DNA of 64,000 bases from Chinchilla lanigera (GCF_000276665.1 NW_004955446.1:13826179-13890178), one strand, 5' to 3'; shown: positions 12,095-24,261, counted from the first letter of the stretch. Notes: generated by a model from the sequence alone, not told the origin. Made by a program: numbers and translations.

Positions 12095-12260
12095 CTTTTC
12101 TGGGAGCGAGGGGCAGTACTGGACACTGAACCTAAGGCTTTTGCACTCAGCTATATATAGTCCTAGCTCCCCTACCCACACCTCTTATTTCTATTTTGAG
12201 GCAGGGAGGGTCTCACTAAGTTGCTCCACCTGGACTTGAACTTGTGATTCTTACCTAGGT
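12095..12260 (-). repeat. B1-dID, diverged
   Basis: The complement reads dID (gcagtactggacactgaacc ... ctatatatagtcctagctccc) and then the B1 3' part (gaggcagggagggtctcact ... cttgaacttgtgattcttac). Confidence 0.6.
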
Positions 12261-12639
12261 AAACACATGAGAGTAAATCTTCTTTAACATACTTATGAAA
12301 ATGTAAAGAACAAAACATAAAAAAAGGCAGGCCAAAATTAACCAGCTGACATCTCTAATCTAATAAATAATCTCTTCAGTTACCTGGTTCATCTCTGAGC
12401 ATCAAAACCCTTAATCTAATCGAAATTGGATTTTTTTTCAGAGATGCTTAACTTTTTAAAATAAATTACTGTACTAGTCAATCATGACTAGTTGTGCATT
12501 GCCCTCAGAAGGCTCATGTGCTAGTCAGTAAGCCTATACATTAATATTCCAGTTCTGCTAAGCATATCAGATTATAATTCCTTGCTATCTCCAAAGTTAG
12601 GGTAGGCAAGTGACTTACTTTATGGCCAAGGGACATAGC

Positions 12640-12815
12640 AGAAAAGCTGATCTGTCACGATGGGAGGCATGCCCAGTGACCTGTCTCATCCAACTAGGCC
12701 CCACCTCCTAACAGCAAGTCAGCTATAATCCCCTTATAATCCAATCACACTCCAAAGGTCCCACCTATGATCACATGAGGTTTTGCAGAGACATCTAGAT
12801 TATAAACCATAACAG
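12640..12815 (+). mobile_element. Possible hAT-type (URR1-like) remnant, other end
   Basis: tgcccagtgacctgtctcatccaac, taggccccacctcctaac, aaggtcccacctatgatcac and a final attataaaccataaca follow the 3' half of the family suggested for 6425-6700. Assignment is from memory. Confidence 0.35.
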
Positions 12816-13019
12816 CAGATGTTGCTTACTCTTCAATTCAAACATAAAAGGTCTGTCAGTCCGAAAATGTGGTATTCTTGGACATACTACTTGTCAAAGT
12901 ACAACAATCACATGATTAAGAGTAACAAATATATTTAGAGAAAAAATATATTAACACAATTTTTCCACTTCATGAGACAAACTGGAAAACAACCATGTAG
13001 TGACTTAAAGTTACTCCCA

Positions 13020-13180
13020 TGTTAAATGCTAGATCTTCCACTTAACAGCAATATGATCCTTAACAAATTACAACTCTGCACTTCCATTTCCTCATCTGCA
13101 AAAATAAGGATAACAATACTTCACAGGGTTACTGGCAGAATTAAATAACATGCTAAGTAACTGGCAGGCAGTGCCAGGTG
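13020..13180 (+). repeat. MIR SINE
   Basis: ttccatttcctcatctgcaaaa, taaggataacaatacttcac, agggttactggcagaattaaat and aactggcaggcagtgcc match the MIR 3' half in order. Confidence 0.75.
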
Positions 13181-13189
13181 TAGAGAGAA

Positions 13190-14030
13190 AACAAATGTTC
13201 ATTTCTTTCCTTTTATAACAAAGCAGAATGGCAAGAGGAAAGAGAATTCTACAAAAGATGAGCAAAGACATCTTGTTCAGAATTTCTGTGAACAAATGTA
13301 GACAGCTGACTTTCTTATCCCATCAAACTACAAACTCCCACCAAATCCACTGCTTTGTTTTTGTCTTCATTCTTTTTTTATCTTGGTTAATACAATAGTA
13401 ACTTAATTAGCCTCCCTGTCTCTGGTGTAATATCCCTAAAAAAGCATTTTTTACCCTGGCAAATAGCAATAGTCAATCATGCTATTCTTTGCTTAAGATT
13501 CTTCATTGATTTGTTGGTAATTTACCTCATAAAATGGAAGTATTTAGGGATGGCATGCCACAATATTTATAATCAACTCAAGTGGTTTTAAAAAAAAGAA
13601 TATACACGTGCGTGCAGTTTGCTTATCTTACATAAACATGCAAAATAAGCCAAAAAAAAAACCACCTTACAGCAAAGTATTAACAATGTTAAATCTAGGT
13701 GGGCTTGTGGATTCATTGTACTCATCTTTTCTGCATGTGTGAAAATTTTAACAAAGTGTACTAAAATTGAAAACAAAATGAAAATTTTGATTAGTATGCT
13801 CTATCTACAGAAAAATAGGGAAAAAGAAAAATATACTTTCATGAGTATGTATAAACGAACTACAAGCGTAAGAAACTAGTAACAGTTTGAGGGCTGAGAG
13901 GTAAAGAGGGCAGTGGTAAAGGACAGAGGTGGAGGACAGCGATTAGAGAAAATTACATAGAATTTATTCTATATACAGAACCCTATCAACTATTCAGCAT
14001 AGCTATTCAAAATATTATACTGGAAAGTAA
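13190..14030. other. AT-rich intron without recognised elements
   Basis: No repeat or exon recognised; short chance frames only. Confidence 0.5.
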
Positions 14031-14039
14031 TGTTGACTT

Positions 14040-14135
14040 TTGTATGTTATACGGTTACAGTGAGGATTCAATGAAACAGCATATATAAGAGCCTTAGTGC
14101 TTGGCACTTTGTCAATAAATGTTTAGCTGTTGACA
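14040..14135 (+). repeat. MIR SINE fragment
   Basis: acagtgaggattcaatgaaac ... gagccttagtgcttggcac ... tcaataaatgtttagctgtt: the MIR 3' end. Confidence 0.75.
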
Positions 14136-14139
14136 TAAG

Positions 14140-15010
14140 GAAAAAACCTTCAGTGTAATAGTACCATCTAATATTGTGTAATTTTAAAATGTACTCTAAG
14201 AGTGATTATTTATGCTTCCCAAGTGGCTATTTATGGGCATGAACTTCAAATGCCATCACTAGAATTCATATCACAGAGTTTTTTGACTGGCATAAGTCAA
14301 GACTGAAATTACTTTTCCTTGATGAAATGAGTAATATTTGAAATCCATATTGTTGACTAAAAAATCTGCACGGTACTACAGAGCAAGGTTTTACAAGCTC
14401 AGCAGTGGACGGACAACATTCAGCATTCAGAGTTCCATTTGCCTCAGATCCCCTACTTTGTGGAAGAGGCTGTTCTCTTACCTGACCAGTCCTGCCATGA
14501 CTGAAGCTATTACTCACCTCTAGCTTTAGTGAACCAGGATTTTCATCATGGAGGCTATGAACTACTTCTTCATGCAGAACACTACTTGATTTGGCAAGTG
14601 ACTATTCACACTATCAGAATGTTATTGTCCTGTGTACCATTAGTATTATCTACTCTACCTTTAGTGAATCAAAGTATCACCTCACAAAGCAACTGAGATA
14701 TTAACATGTAATGTAATCACTTAGTAGTTATTGACATATTTCAACTAAATAGCAATAATCATTTGATTTAAAAAACTAAAGTTATAAATTAAAAATTTCA
14801 CTTATAAGTTTTAAAAGCTTTTATTAGTTTAACCTCTAACATCCATGTCAACTCTAAGTCATGGATTCAACACAGATTAAAATAGGCAACCCATTTTCCT
14901 AAACGACTACAATTAATGTGTGCTACCTACACCTTGTTCTAAAGCAATCTTTTTTAAAAAAAATTAGATACATATCAAGGAAAGACTTAGTTGTAGCAGT
15001 GAGTTGTTAA
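14140..15010. other. Intron without recognised elements
   Basis: Slightly less AT-rich around 14380-14520, where frames are open on both strands, but no splice-bounded exon or known protein is visible. Confidence 0.45.
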
Positions 15011-15017
15011 TAGAAGA

Positions 15018-15240
15018 AAAACTAAGCCAGGCATAGTGTTTCATGCTTGTAATCCCAGCTACACAGAAGTCTGAGGCAAGAAGATCTCAAACCCAAGGCT
15101 AGCTTGGGCTACATGGTGAGACCCTGTTTCAAAATAAATAAAAAAAATTTTAAAGGAGCCTAGGGATATAGTTTGTGCTTGCCTGGTATGCACAAAGCCC
15201 TGGCTCCAATGCCCAGTAACACCAGAAAATAAAAAAATAC
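15018..15240 (+). repeat. B1-dID dimer
   Basis: B1 part (ggcatagtgtttcatgcttg ... gagaccctgtttc), A-rich linker, then dID (ggagcctagggatatagttt ... cctggctccaatgcccagta) with an A tail. Confidence 0.8.
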
Positions 15241-15919
15241 TAAAATTACCCTGTACTAGTAAGCAAAGTGGTGCCATTTTGAAATTTGGTATATATTTTA
15301 AATAATGCATATACGTAAGCATGGTAGAACATATATGTAAGCATGAAGAAAATTTCAGTAGAATTTTAAAACACAAGTAAAGATAATCTAGAGTTTATCT
15401 CCTCAGAAGTTTAACACAAAATATATATATGCATATAAACACTAAAAGCCATATAAAAATAAATTACAACACATACACATAACTTCACAGTGATTAGCTT
15501 TACAAATAAAATAACGTGCTTATTATTAATCTACAGTTTTACAGGCCTTCATAATCATTTAAGAAAAAGTCAACAATCATTATAAGACTCATCCAAATCC
15601 AGTCAATAAAAGTGCAGACTAACAAACCTGAACAGAGTATAGTTCTGTATTAGAAATGCTAATCATCTCCCATAACAAACTGCCTAATGAACAGCCCAAG
15701 TCAGGTTTTGGCAAGTACTATCATAGTTGTATACGTAATCTCAATTTAATCAGACAGTCAATCTAATCACCATGAAAACAACACATGAAAATAAGTATTT
15801 TGCACTGACTTTCCATGAAAACATTCCATTATTTATAAAATATTCACCTACACAAATTTTTTTAACTTTAAAATAGTTTTAGTTATGTTTGTAAATATCT
15901 AAGTAATAAAATATAGTGG

Positions 15920-16010
15920 GACTAGGAGTTTAGCTCAATGGTAGAGCCCATGCTTAGCACATGCAAGACCCTGGGTTCAGTCTCCAGCAAAATGAAAAGA
16001 AGTAAAGAAG
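15920..16010 (+). repeat. ID-family SINE
   Basis: gggactaggagtttagctca ... atggtagagcccatgcttag ... accctgggttcagtctccag with an A-rich tail. Confidence 0.8.
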
Positions 16011-16014
16011 AGGA

Positions 16015-17395
16015 TCAAAGGAAGAAAAATAAATACATAGACACTCTGAAATGGAGTTTGAAAGACCTGGAAAGGATTAATACTTATCAACTACAAAATA
16101 ATGCACTTACTTTTTAAAAATTTAGTTGAATTCTGCAGACCATATATATTTAGGAATATATACCAAGACATTAATTCTTATTCTCAATTCATCAAACATC
16201 TACTATGTCATATGCACAATGCCAGACCCAACAGATGGCTTTCACGATTTTATAATATACTAGAGTGGGAACATATAAACAAATTCCATGTCATGGGTTT
16301 GAATGCTAATGGTAATTTCTTTGAAAAAGGTATTTATTATATGCATGCAGGAAAATAAAATCTGTATTGGGGAATGAAAGATGTGGTTGAATGCAACAGG
16401 ATTTTCTCTGTACAGATACTTTAGTTCTTACTGGACAGCCAAAGCCCCAGAATTGAGAAAATAGTTTAAAATGTTTCATATCATATTACTTTGAATCATT
16501 CACACATTTAGTATCTATGTATCATAGGTTCAGTCTTGGTAACTATGACCATAATTTATTTGTAAATGTAAATATAGTACCACATACCCTATAGTTTCAA
16601 TTTTCAATGAAAAGTCATAAATTCATCTTCTGATATAGTCTATCAATGCCTCTTATTTTATTGTCCCCCAATTCCCTTACAGTAAATTAAGAAATGATAA
16701 AACATAACAATATCTATAATATTCAAATATGCCTTAAATTTTCATTGATTTTGTTTTTGAATTGCATTTATTTCAAAGGCAAATACAGCTGAACACATTT
16801 AACTAAATAAAACTATTTGTGGTGTGTTTAATGTGGTCTCCTACGAAAACTGAATTTGTAAATTTTCTATCTCAAAAGTCATACTGAGTACTCTGCCATT
16901 CTAAAATCTACAGCATAATGCTATCCAGCTGACTCTTCACTCTAGGAAAAAAAGTTACTTTAATACCAGAAATACCAAAGACTTGTAACATATATTCATT
17001 CATTCATTCACTCACTCAAGAAAAACTTTAATGTTCTGATAAAATCCCAAGCACACAAACAATTCTTTCAGACAGAACTGTATGTGAATATTTTAGTATT
17101 TCCTAAAGACAAAGTCTGCAATACAATTGTTCAGTAGTATAGAAGATGCAACATCATAAAACTATGTCATTATTTTTCAATAACTTTAATGTTATTGTAC
17201 ATGATGGATATATTTAAAACCCAAATAGTAATTTCCTAAGAAAAAGAGAAACAATGAAAATGGGAAGAGGAATGAGATGGAGGGAGCAGGGAGAGAAAGA
17301 AAGGGAAGGGGACCAAAGCAGATGTGCTATATACATGTACAAACTCCATAACTGTCAGTTTGTACTAATTTTTTAAAAAGAACAGCTAAAATGCT
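16015..17395. other. AT-rich intron with a short (TTCA)n tract at 16990-17020
   Basis: Tetranucleotide tract ttcattcattcattcactca at about 16993; 17224-17325 is purine-rich. No gene recognised; the frame at 16101-16358 has no family resemblance. Confidence 0.5.
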
Positions 17396-17399
17396 ACCC

Positions 17400-17530
17400 T
17401 GGTTATAGAGATACTATCTCTATAAGATACAATATTATCTATACAGTATTATCTAGTATAGTAGACGGTATTATCTAGTATATAGTATACAACATTATCT
17501 ATAAGATATAGTATTATCTGTATACTAAAA
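17400..17530. repeat. AT-rich imperfect repeat (tattatctatata-type)
   Basis: The word attatct(a/g) recurs at irregular spacing (for example 17440, 17466, 17492, 17512) with a local palindrome atagagatactatctctat (about 17405-17423). Low-complexity, slippage-prone sequence. Confidence 0.6.
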
Positions 17531-18009
17531 TACTAAGACACTGTTAGAAGTGTCTATGCTAGTCCATGATTAGATGAGTTCACAGATGTAATATGCTAAG
17601 CACTGTCACTAGGCTGTGAAAACACACATGTGAAGAAAATAGTTCCCAATCTTAAAGATTTTAAGGATAGAGAGAAACACTAGTAGGCAGTCACAATGAA
17701 GTAAAGAAAGTACAGGCTGAGCACTCCTAATCTAATAATCTGAAATTTGAAATGTTTCAACATCGACAACTTTGTAAGCACCACATGACAGCACAAGTGG
17801 AAAAACTGACACTATAAAACGTTTTTTCACACATAAAATTTCAGATAAGACATATGCAATCTGTACCCAGAAAGAGGTAAAAGGTAACAAAAGGGGGCTC
17901 TAAAACTACAGAGGATTAGTACCTAACCCTGAGTTCAAACAGCACTCCTCAATAAAAGTGATGTTTAAACTGCCACATAAAGGATGACAAGGTCTTAAAT
18001 AGGCAGAGC

Positions 18010-18660
18010 GGTGAAAGCAGGGTGTGGTGGATTAACTAATGGTCAACTTGTAGCACAGCTGAACTGAACAGGCTGGTGCTGGGTGTAAAAGGCCCAACTG
18101 AGGATTGTTGCCAACAGCATAAAAGGAGAACTGGAGAAGATGGTGTGCTGTTGATTCTCCTGGAGAAGCTTGTCATGCTGGTTTTCCTGATTTGAACTGA
18201 GCTATTATTAACATCAGAGGAGCTTCAGACCTCGCTGTTGCTGAGGATGGCTGCAGTTCTTTTTGGGGCAGCTCTGGTCCTTACTTTGAGCATAGCTTCC
18301 TGGCTCCAGTGCAGAGCTCTCAGCCTGCTGGCACACATCCTTCTTCCTGCTGGCACACTTTCTAGCTTCCACCATTGATCTTTGGGCCTTCCCAGAGCAG
18401 ATCCTTGACAGAGACTTGCTTGAGACATTGTCATGGGTTCTAGGCCTCCAACTGGACTCATGGAGGACACTGTCATAGGCTCTAGGTCTTCAGCTTGACT
18501 CATATGGGACACTGCCATGGGATCCAGGCCCTCAGTTGGATTCCATGGGTCTCTAGTGTGTGGACAGATCTCCTGCACTCTTTTGCATTTGACTCTTTGG
18601 GTAAATATTATTAAAATAATCCTATAAAATAAGTGTCTGGTAATAAACTGTTTCCCTTTT
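18010..18660 (+). mobile_element. LTR-like element (provisional) containing a minisatellite
   Basis: A GC-richer block in AT-rich intron, with a TATA-like cataaaaggag (about 18119) and a right end near aataaactgtttccc (about 18642). These features suggest an LTR in plus orientation. An open frame on the minus strand (18225-18578) has a 14-residue internal repeat, which follows from the 42-bp tandem repeat and does not indicate a gene. Confidence 0.35.
18424..18549. repeat. 42-bp tandem repeat, three copies
   Basis: Units begin gacattgtcatgg (18424), gacactgtcatag (18466) and gacactgccatgg (18508), an exact 42-base spacing. Copies have diverged moderately. Confidence 0.85.
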
Positions 18661-19014
18661 AAGCCCTAACTACAACACAGGGTCACAGAACACTCAGAGA
18701 AAGAGGGAAAAAAAGGTCCAAGAAGACAGAACCTTAACTGTAGAAGACAGAGCATTCAAGAATTCCAAATACAGTAGCTCAGAAATACTAAAATACAGAA
18801 TGCACAGCTGGAGACTAGGACAGCAGGAAATTGAGAAAACTATGAATACAAAGAAACGAATAGAAGATCTAAGCAGGGAATATGAAAAACTCTGACATAC
18901 TCAGAAAGCATGGACTTAATCCTATAGGAACATGAAGTACAAACTAGGATCACATGGAGGTGAGTTACAAGGCAGGGGGACAATAGCTGTAATGTTAGCA
19001 AAAAATGCCAAGTG

Positions 19015-19180
19015 AGCCGGGCGTAGTGGCACACATCTATAATCCCAGCACTAGGGAGGCTGTGGCAGGAGGATCATTGTTTGTGAGTTCGAGGCCAGCG
19101 TGGGCTACAAAGTGAGCTCAAGGTCAGCCTGAACTGCATAGCGAGACCCTGTCTCAAAAAAGACCAAAAAAAAAAAAAAG
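19015..19180 (+). repeat. B1 with internal duplication, well preserved
   Basis: gccgggcgtagtggcacaca ... gagttcgaggccagcgtggg, a second unit aaggtcagcctgaactgcat, then agcgagaccctgtctcaaa and an A tail. CpGs are still intact, so it is among the youngest B1 copies here. Confidence 0.9.
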
Positions 19181-19189
19181 AAAATGAAT

Positions 19190-19970
19190 AGGAGGAAAAT
19201 AAATATTAGGATTTAATGCATTGATACGAGGGCTAAGAGAAAGAGGACATAATAATAATACATAGGTTTCTAGTTCAAGACAACTGGTTTATGAGTGCTG
19301 GTGAAAAGTAACTGACAAGGAAAATGAGTACAGTGGGGAAGGAAATGATCATCAGCAAATTGTTTCAGATATGCTGATAAAGTGCAATGTGGAGCTGTCC
19401 TGGTTAGATCTAAGTGTCCAGAATTAAGGAAAAAGACACAGAATCACATTTTAAATAGATAGCAGGTACTAAAGTCAATGTTAGGCATGGAGCAAAATCA
19501 GGAACAAATTACAAATATGAAATTCTTTAGGAAGGACACCCCCGCCCCATGGAGACCCACATACCATCTCTTAATAAGCCAGTTCACAAATTCATTATTT
19601 GTTTAGTTGAGTACTCAGTGATTGCTTAGTAGAATAATGTCATTATTAACTTGCATTTTCAAATATTTTTTAAACATTCTCTATCCTTTTTTAGTTACCA
19701 TGTAAGTATGCTGAATTTTTTGAGTAAAATGTGTGGATGATATAGGCTAGTTCAGCAGGCTTTATTGTAAACAGATGGTAAACTGGATAATAATTTTACA
19801 AGAATTCATTTGTTATTATTCTTCCTAACACACATATATTCATGTGCATATCAAATAAGTGCTATAAATCCAACACTAAGAAATGCTGGCAGTTCAATGA
19901 ATGATCAAAATATTCAAATATAACAGAGAAAGAAGAAAGCCAAACAAAAGTCCAAGGAAGAATCTTTCAA
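19190..19970. other. AT-rich intron without recognised elements
   Basis: No repeat or exon recognised. Confidence 0.45.
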
Positions 19971-19977
19971 AATAAGA

Positions 19978-20085
19978 AAGCAAGGCATGATGATACATGC
20001 CTATAATCTCAGTACTTTGGGAAACTGACACAGGAAGACTGCAAATTTGTGCCTAACCTGGGCAAATGATTTATTTTAAAGAGGA
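19978..20085 (+). repeat. B1-type SINE, diverged
   Basis: aggcatgatgatacatgcct, ataatctcagtactttggga, gacacaggaagactgcaa, taacctgggcaaatgattt. Confidence 0.65.
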
Positions 20086-20089
20086 AAAA

Positions 20090-20270
20090 ACAATAAAAAC
20101 AACGATACAGAATTTCAAAACAAGAGGAAATTAACAATGATTATTATATTGTATATTGTTAGCTCAGATTTCAAGATATAAGCATGCAAAATTGATCAAA
20201 CAATTTAAGTATAAATTGTTCTTTTCAATGAACTAACAGAAATTAATAGTATAATTATCTTAGCTATCTT
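20090..20270 (+). repeat. A-rich dispersed repeat (second copy)
   Basis: Related to 1130-1360: acaatgattattatattgta, tattgttagctcag, and aaaattgatcaaacaattt occur in the same order. Confidence 0.45.
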
Positions 20271-20274
20271 GTAC

Positions 20275-21262
20275 ATGTGCATATGTGTATATATATATTT
20301 ATATATATTCTTTTTCCCTTCCTTCTTTTCTCCTTTCCCCCGTTCCGCTGTTCCTTCCTTTAGAGCAGTTTCTTTCTCTTTCACGATATCTACTGTATAC
20401 TTTGGACCTTATTTACTCTTTCAGTTTCTTTGTTTTTTTTTTTTTTGTTTGTTTGTTTTTTTTGGTTTTTCTCTGGTACCGGGAACCGAACTCACGACCT
20501 TGCACTTGCCAGGCAGGCGCTTTGCCGCTGAGCTAAATCCCCAGCCCCTCTTTCAGTTTCTTACATAGAGAGACAATACAATGTTTACACGTGCGAGTCA
20601 GATTTATTTCACTTATGAGTATTGCCTCAAGTTCCATCTATTTACCTATAAAAGCCTCAAGTTTATCCTTTTTTATAGATGATTAGTACTCCAGTATATA
20701 AAAAACTACATCTTTTTTATCCATTGCTCAGTTGATGGACATTTGGGTTGTTTCCAAGATTTGCCTATTACAAATTGTGCTGCTATAAACATAGGTATGG
20801 TATATATAGCTGTCGTATGATGTTTTTAATTCTGGGAAGATACCCAGAGGGGGGATAGCTGAGTCGAATGAGACCTCTAATCCTGGTTTTTTGAGGAATC
20901 TCCACACTGATTTCCACAGTGGTTGCACCAGTCTACACTCCTACCACCAGTGGAGAAAGGTTCCTTCTTCCCCACAACTCCACCAGCATATGTTATTGGT
21001 CAACTTCTTAATGATAGCTATTCTTTCTGGGGTGAGATGGAATCTCAGTGCTGCTTTAATCTGCATTTCTCAAATGATCAATGATGCTGAACATTTTTTC
21101 ATGTATTAATTTGCTATTTGTATTTCTTCATCTGAGAAGTGTGTATTCATCTCAGATGCCATTTTTGGTTTGGGTCTTTGAATTTGGGGGCCCTAATTTT
21201 TTGCAATTCTTTATATGTTCTAGATAGAAGTCCTTTATCTGAGGGACAGTTAACATTTTGGC
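20275..21262 (-). mobile_element. LINE1 3' end
   Basis: Complement of the L1 3' UTR and ORF2 end: atcttttttatccattgctc (about 20709), caaattgtgctgctataaac (about 20770), ggttgcaccagtctacactcc (about 20922), aagtcctttatctgagggac (about 21227). Interrupted by a young ID. Confidence 0.85.
20431..20547 (-). repeat. Young ID SINE with exact 15-bp target duplication
   Basis: Complement of an ID with a long poly-T (tail) and ctggtaccgggaaccgaact ... gagctaaatccccagcc. Flanked by identical ctctttcagtttctt at 20416-20430 and 20548-20562. CpG sites are largely intact. Confidence 0.92.
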
Positions 21263-21264
21263 TT

Positions 21265-21362
21265 GTGCTTTTTGGTTTTTTTTTTTTTTTTTGGTACTGG
21301 GCATCAAACTGAGGACCTTGCACTTGCCAAGCATGTGCTGTGCGGCTGAGCTACATCCCGGG
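21265..21362 (-). repeat. ID-family SINE
   Basis: Poly-T, ggtactgggcatcaaactga, ggaccttgcacttgccaagc, gctgagctacatcccgggcc. Confidence 0.85.
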
Positions 21363-21369
21363 CCAACCA

Positions 21370-21510
21370 ACCTCAGCAATTTAGGACATAGTGAGACCCT
21401 GTCTAAAAAAACAAACGAACAAATAAAACAAACAAAAAAGCTGGGGGTGTAGCCCAGTGTGAAGGCTCTGGGTTCCTCCGTATTGGAAAAAATAAAAAAT
21501 AAAAAATAAA
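21370..21510 (+). repeat. B1-dID, 5' truncated
   Basis: cagcaatttaggacatagtg agaccctgtct is the B1 3' end; after an A-rich linker comes agctgggggtgtagcccagt ... gctctgggttcctccgtatt (dID). Confidence 0.75.
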
Positions 21511-21889
21511 CAACTTATCTTTTGGATTGCAAAGGTTATGTAAGATGACAACTGAAGAGAGTATTTGACTTAGTAACATGGTCACTGCTGACCTTGATGA
21601 AAGCTATTTGAGTAGAATGGTGGATGCCATAGATAGTTTTGGGTTGAGAAGTGCACAGGAGGTCACAATCTGGAAAAAGCCAGGTGCAAAAATGATTTTA
21701 TATACTCATGAATAAAATACTATGAATAAATAAGACAAAATTCAGGATATTCTGATAATCTAGGAGGTGGAAATGGAAGCTAGACACAATTTTAAAAGAG
21801 AAAAAAAGTAGGGAAAAAAGAAAGAAAACAAAAAGGCAAAGAAAAACTACAAAAGAAAAGTGATGAAGAGAAAGGTTATGGCAATGTTG

Positions 21890-22105
21890 TTACAACTTAT
21901 TAAGCACTTGGCATGTAACAGACACTACACTGTGTACTTTCTATACTTTACAAAACGATGATTATTATGCCTGTTTTACAGAATAAGAAACAGGAACCAA
22001 GAAAGCACAAAGCTAAGAAGGATTAATGCTGGGACTCAGATGCAAGTAGGGTTGACTCCAAAACTTGTGCCCTTAACTACTATGCTAGACTGATGTGATA
22101 AATCC
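21890..22105 (-). repeat. MIR SINE, nearly full length
   Basis: The complement of MIR in order: attaagcacttggcatgtaa, tgcctgttttacagaataag, ctgggactcagatgcaagta, tgactccaaaacttgtgccc, actactatgctagact. Confidence 0.85.
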
Positions 22106-22109
22106 AATA

Positions 22110-23965
22110 AAGTAACGTAAGTATGAGAACACTAAGAATACAGCATAACAGCACAGCTAAATCAACATTTACTAGAAAAGTTCTGGAGAGTAGTGCTTCC
22201 TCATGCTAGAATTAGATAATGGTATGACATTATTAAAGGAGTTAGTCACATTGATTTGAACTCTAAACCAAAAGACTAAATTTAGAACCAAAACAAATAC
22301 TTATGAAGTTTAATGAAAGACCACTTACAAGCAGTATCTAGGATGAAATTTATCAGCAATAGAGTAACAATGTTTTAATTTTCAACTAAAGAAAGAGGTA
22401 AATTCTGAAATAACCTCAGATGCATGTTGTATCCATCTCAGTGCTAAGACATCAAGACATGAATAACTGAGATAAGACTACCACCACAGTAATCAGTCAA
22501 AAATGAGAGAGGGACAGGATCAAGAGCCTAAAAGCTGTCAAAGAAAATTCTCTTTAGTCTTGAATCTTTCATGCAGCATCAGTAAAGAGAGAACATGTCA
22601 CGCGAGGAAATGAGATCATGTAGGCTACTGGACCCTAGACTTACCTACTATATTCTCAAATTCAAATAAAACTCTGTAGATTGCTCTTTAATATTTTCAA
22701 ATTTAAATAAAACTCTGTAGATTGTACTTTGTTTACTGAGATGTTATACTATACACTGCCCCTGGTCAACCCTGCCAAGAGCAGTGGAAGATTTTGCTGT
22801 CATAAATTCTTTAATCAATGACTTAAATATAAGAAAATATCTCTTCCCTTGAGAACTTCTAAAACAAGTAAATTATATAATCTCAATTTCTAGATCTGTT
22901 ATGTAGTACAGAATAGGTACACAAAGCAAATTTTAATAAGCATGAATTATTTTATAATCCTGGGAATATATAAAACTATAATATAATTGTCCACGAACTA
23001 CCTAAAATGAGATCATTCACTTTAAAGGGATGAAATAACATATAAAACAATTACTGTGGTGCCTGAGTAAATAATAAATGATAGCTATTAGAACCATTAT
23101 TATTATTAGCACCTTCACAAAAAAAGAGATTATAGACTCCTGAGTTACAAAGACGTCTGTACCAGATATCTTTCGTGATGACAATACATTCCTTTGGCCC
23201 ATTTGTCATTTCAGTCACAGCTGTAGGAGCACAGGCTCCTGTTATTCTCTAGCATCCCACCTCAAGTGAACTATTATGCTTCAGGGTCTTCAGAAGCACA
23301 AGTACAGCTGCAGGTACAGAACAGTTGACACTTTTAGCCAAAGGAAATGATAGTTTATGCCTAAGTGTTCAAGCCTTCCCTCCTTCAAATGGCCAATACT
23401 GAGAAGCATTCTGCAAGCTTCTGCAGAGGTTCCAGTGGACCTAAACCTTTATAGCTCATAGCAACAACAGCAGTACCATACTTGTTTTTTTCTTTCTCTG
23501 TCTCACTCCCAGGCTTCTCACACCTACTTCCCAGATCAGTTTTTAAATAAACCACCTAGACCCATTCCTTGACTCAGATTCTACTTTAGGAAAAGTCAAA
23601 CAAAGACAAAGTCTTTCACAAGACTTTAAGAAATGATTTTCTTAGCCCTTGTTCAACAATGCTAACCCTTAAAGCAGATATTCCTAGAGCACACATACTA
23701 GTAAAGTCTGTAGAAATGCAACCTTACAGAGGAAGGTCAGCCTGCACATTATATATAAGTTTTATTTGTTGCTTAAAGATAATACGATGTAAAATATTTC
23801 TGTTAATTTTTACTGGAGAAGAGGGTGACAGCCTTCATAACATTTGACTATAGCCATTTCTATGACATACATATATCATACAACAGTAGAAGCAGAATTA
23901 TAAATATTGGCTATAAGAGTATACTGTAGTAAACCCCGTGGCTACTTAATCTGAAATATTTCACC
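22110..23965. other. Mostly unique intron with a 41-bp tandem duplication
   Basis: Apart from the duplication at 22650-22731, no repeat, exon or RNA gene was recognised. Frames at 23017-23202 and 23659-23847 look like chance. Confidence 0.5.
22650..22731. repeat. 41-bp tandem duplication
   Basis: 22650-22690 and 22691-22731 share ataaaactctgtagattg and agree at about 36 of 41 positions. Confidence 0.9.
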
Positions 23966-23971
23966 TGAATC

Positions 23972-24080
23972 TTTTTTTTTTTTTTCCTTTTTGGTGGTGG
24001 TGATGGCACTGGGCATGAAGCCCTGAGCGCATGCATGATAGGCAAGCACTCCATCACTGAGCTAAAGGCCTAACTCCTCC
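23972..24080 (-). repeat. ID-family SINE
   Basis: Poly-T then ggcactgggcatgaagccct ... ggcaagcactccatcactga gctaaaggcctaactcc. Confidence 0.7.
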
Positions 24081-24261
24081 CCAGAATTAAGCTTGGTATG
24101 AGAGATTTTTCAGTGCTTCTCTGGTGTTAAAGGTATGAAATGTTAGCATGAAAAAAAAAGTCCATCAGTTGTGATCTTTGCCATACAGGAAAAAAATTAT
24201 CTGAAGTAGTAACTATCACTCAGAAAAAGACATGCACAAATTATAATTTTAAAAAAAGGGC

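Noticed and set aside
17400..17530. CRISPR-like or regularly spaced repeat
   Set aside because: Irregular AT-rich slippage sequence with no conserved spacer structure; not expected in mammalian DNA.
18225..18578. 117-codon minus-strand frame with 14-residue repeats as a repeat protein
   Set aside because: Explained by a 42-bp minisatellite in an LTR-like block; no start context or homologue recognised.
20431..20547. tRNA gene
   Set aside because: The box A/B-like sequence belongs to an ID SINE with poly(A) tail and target duplication.
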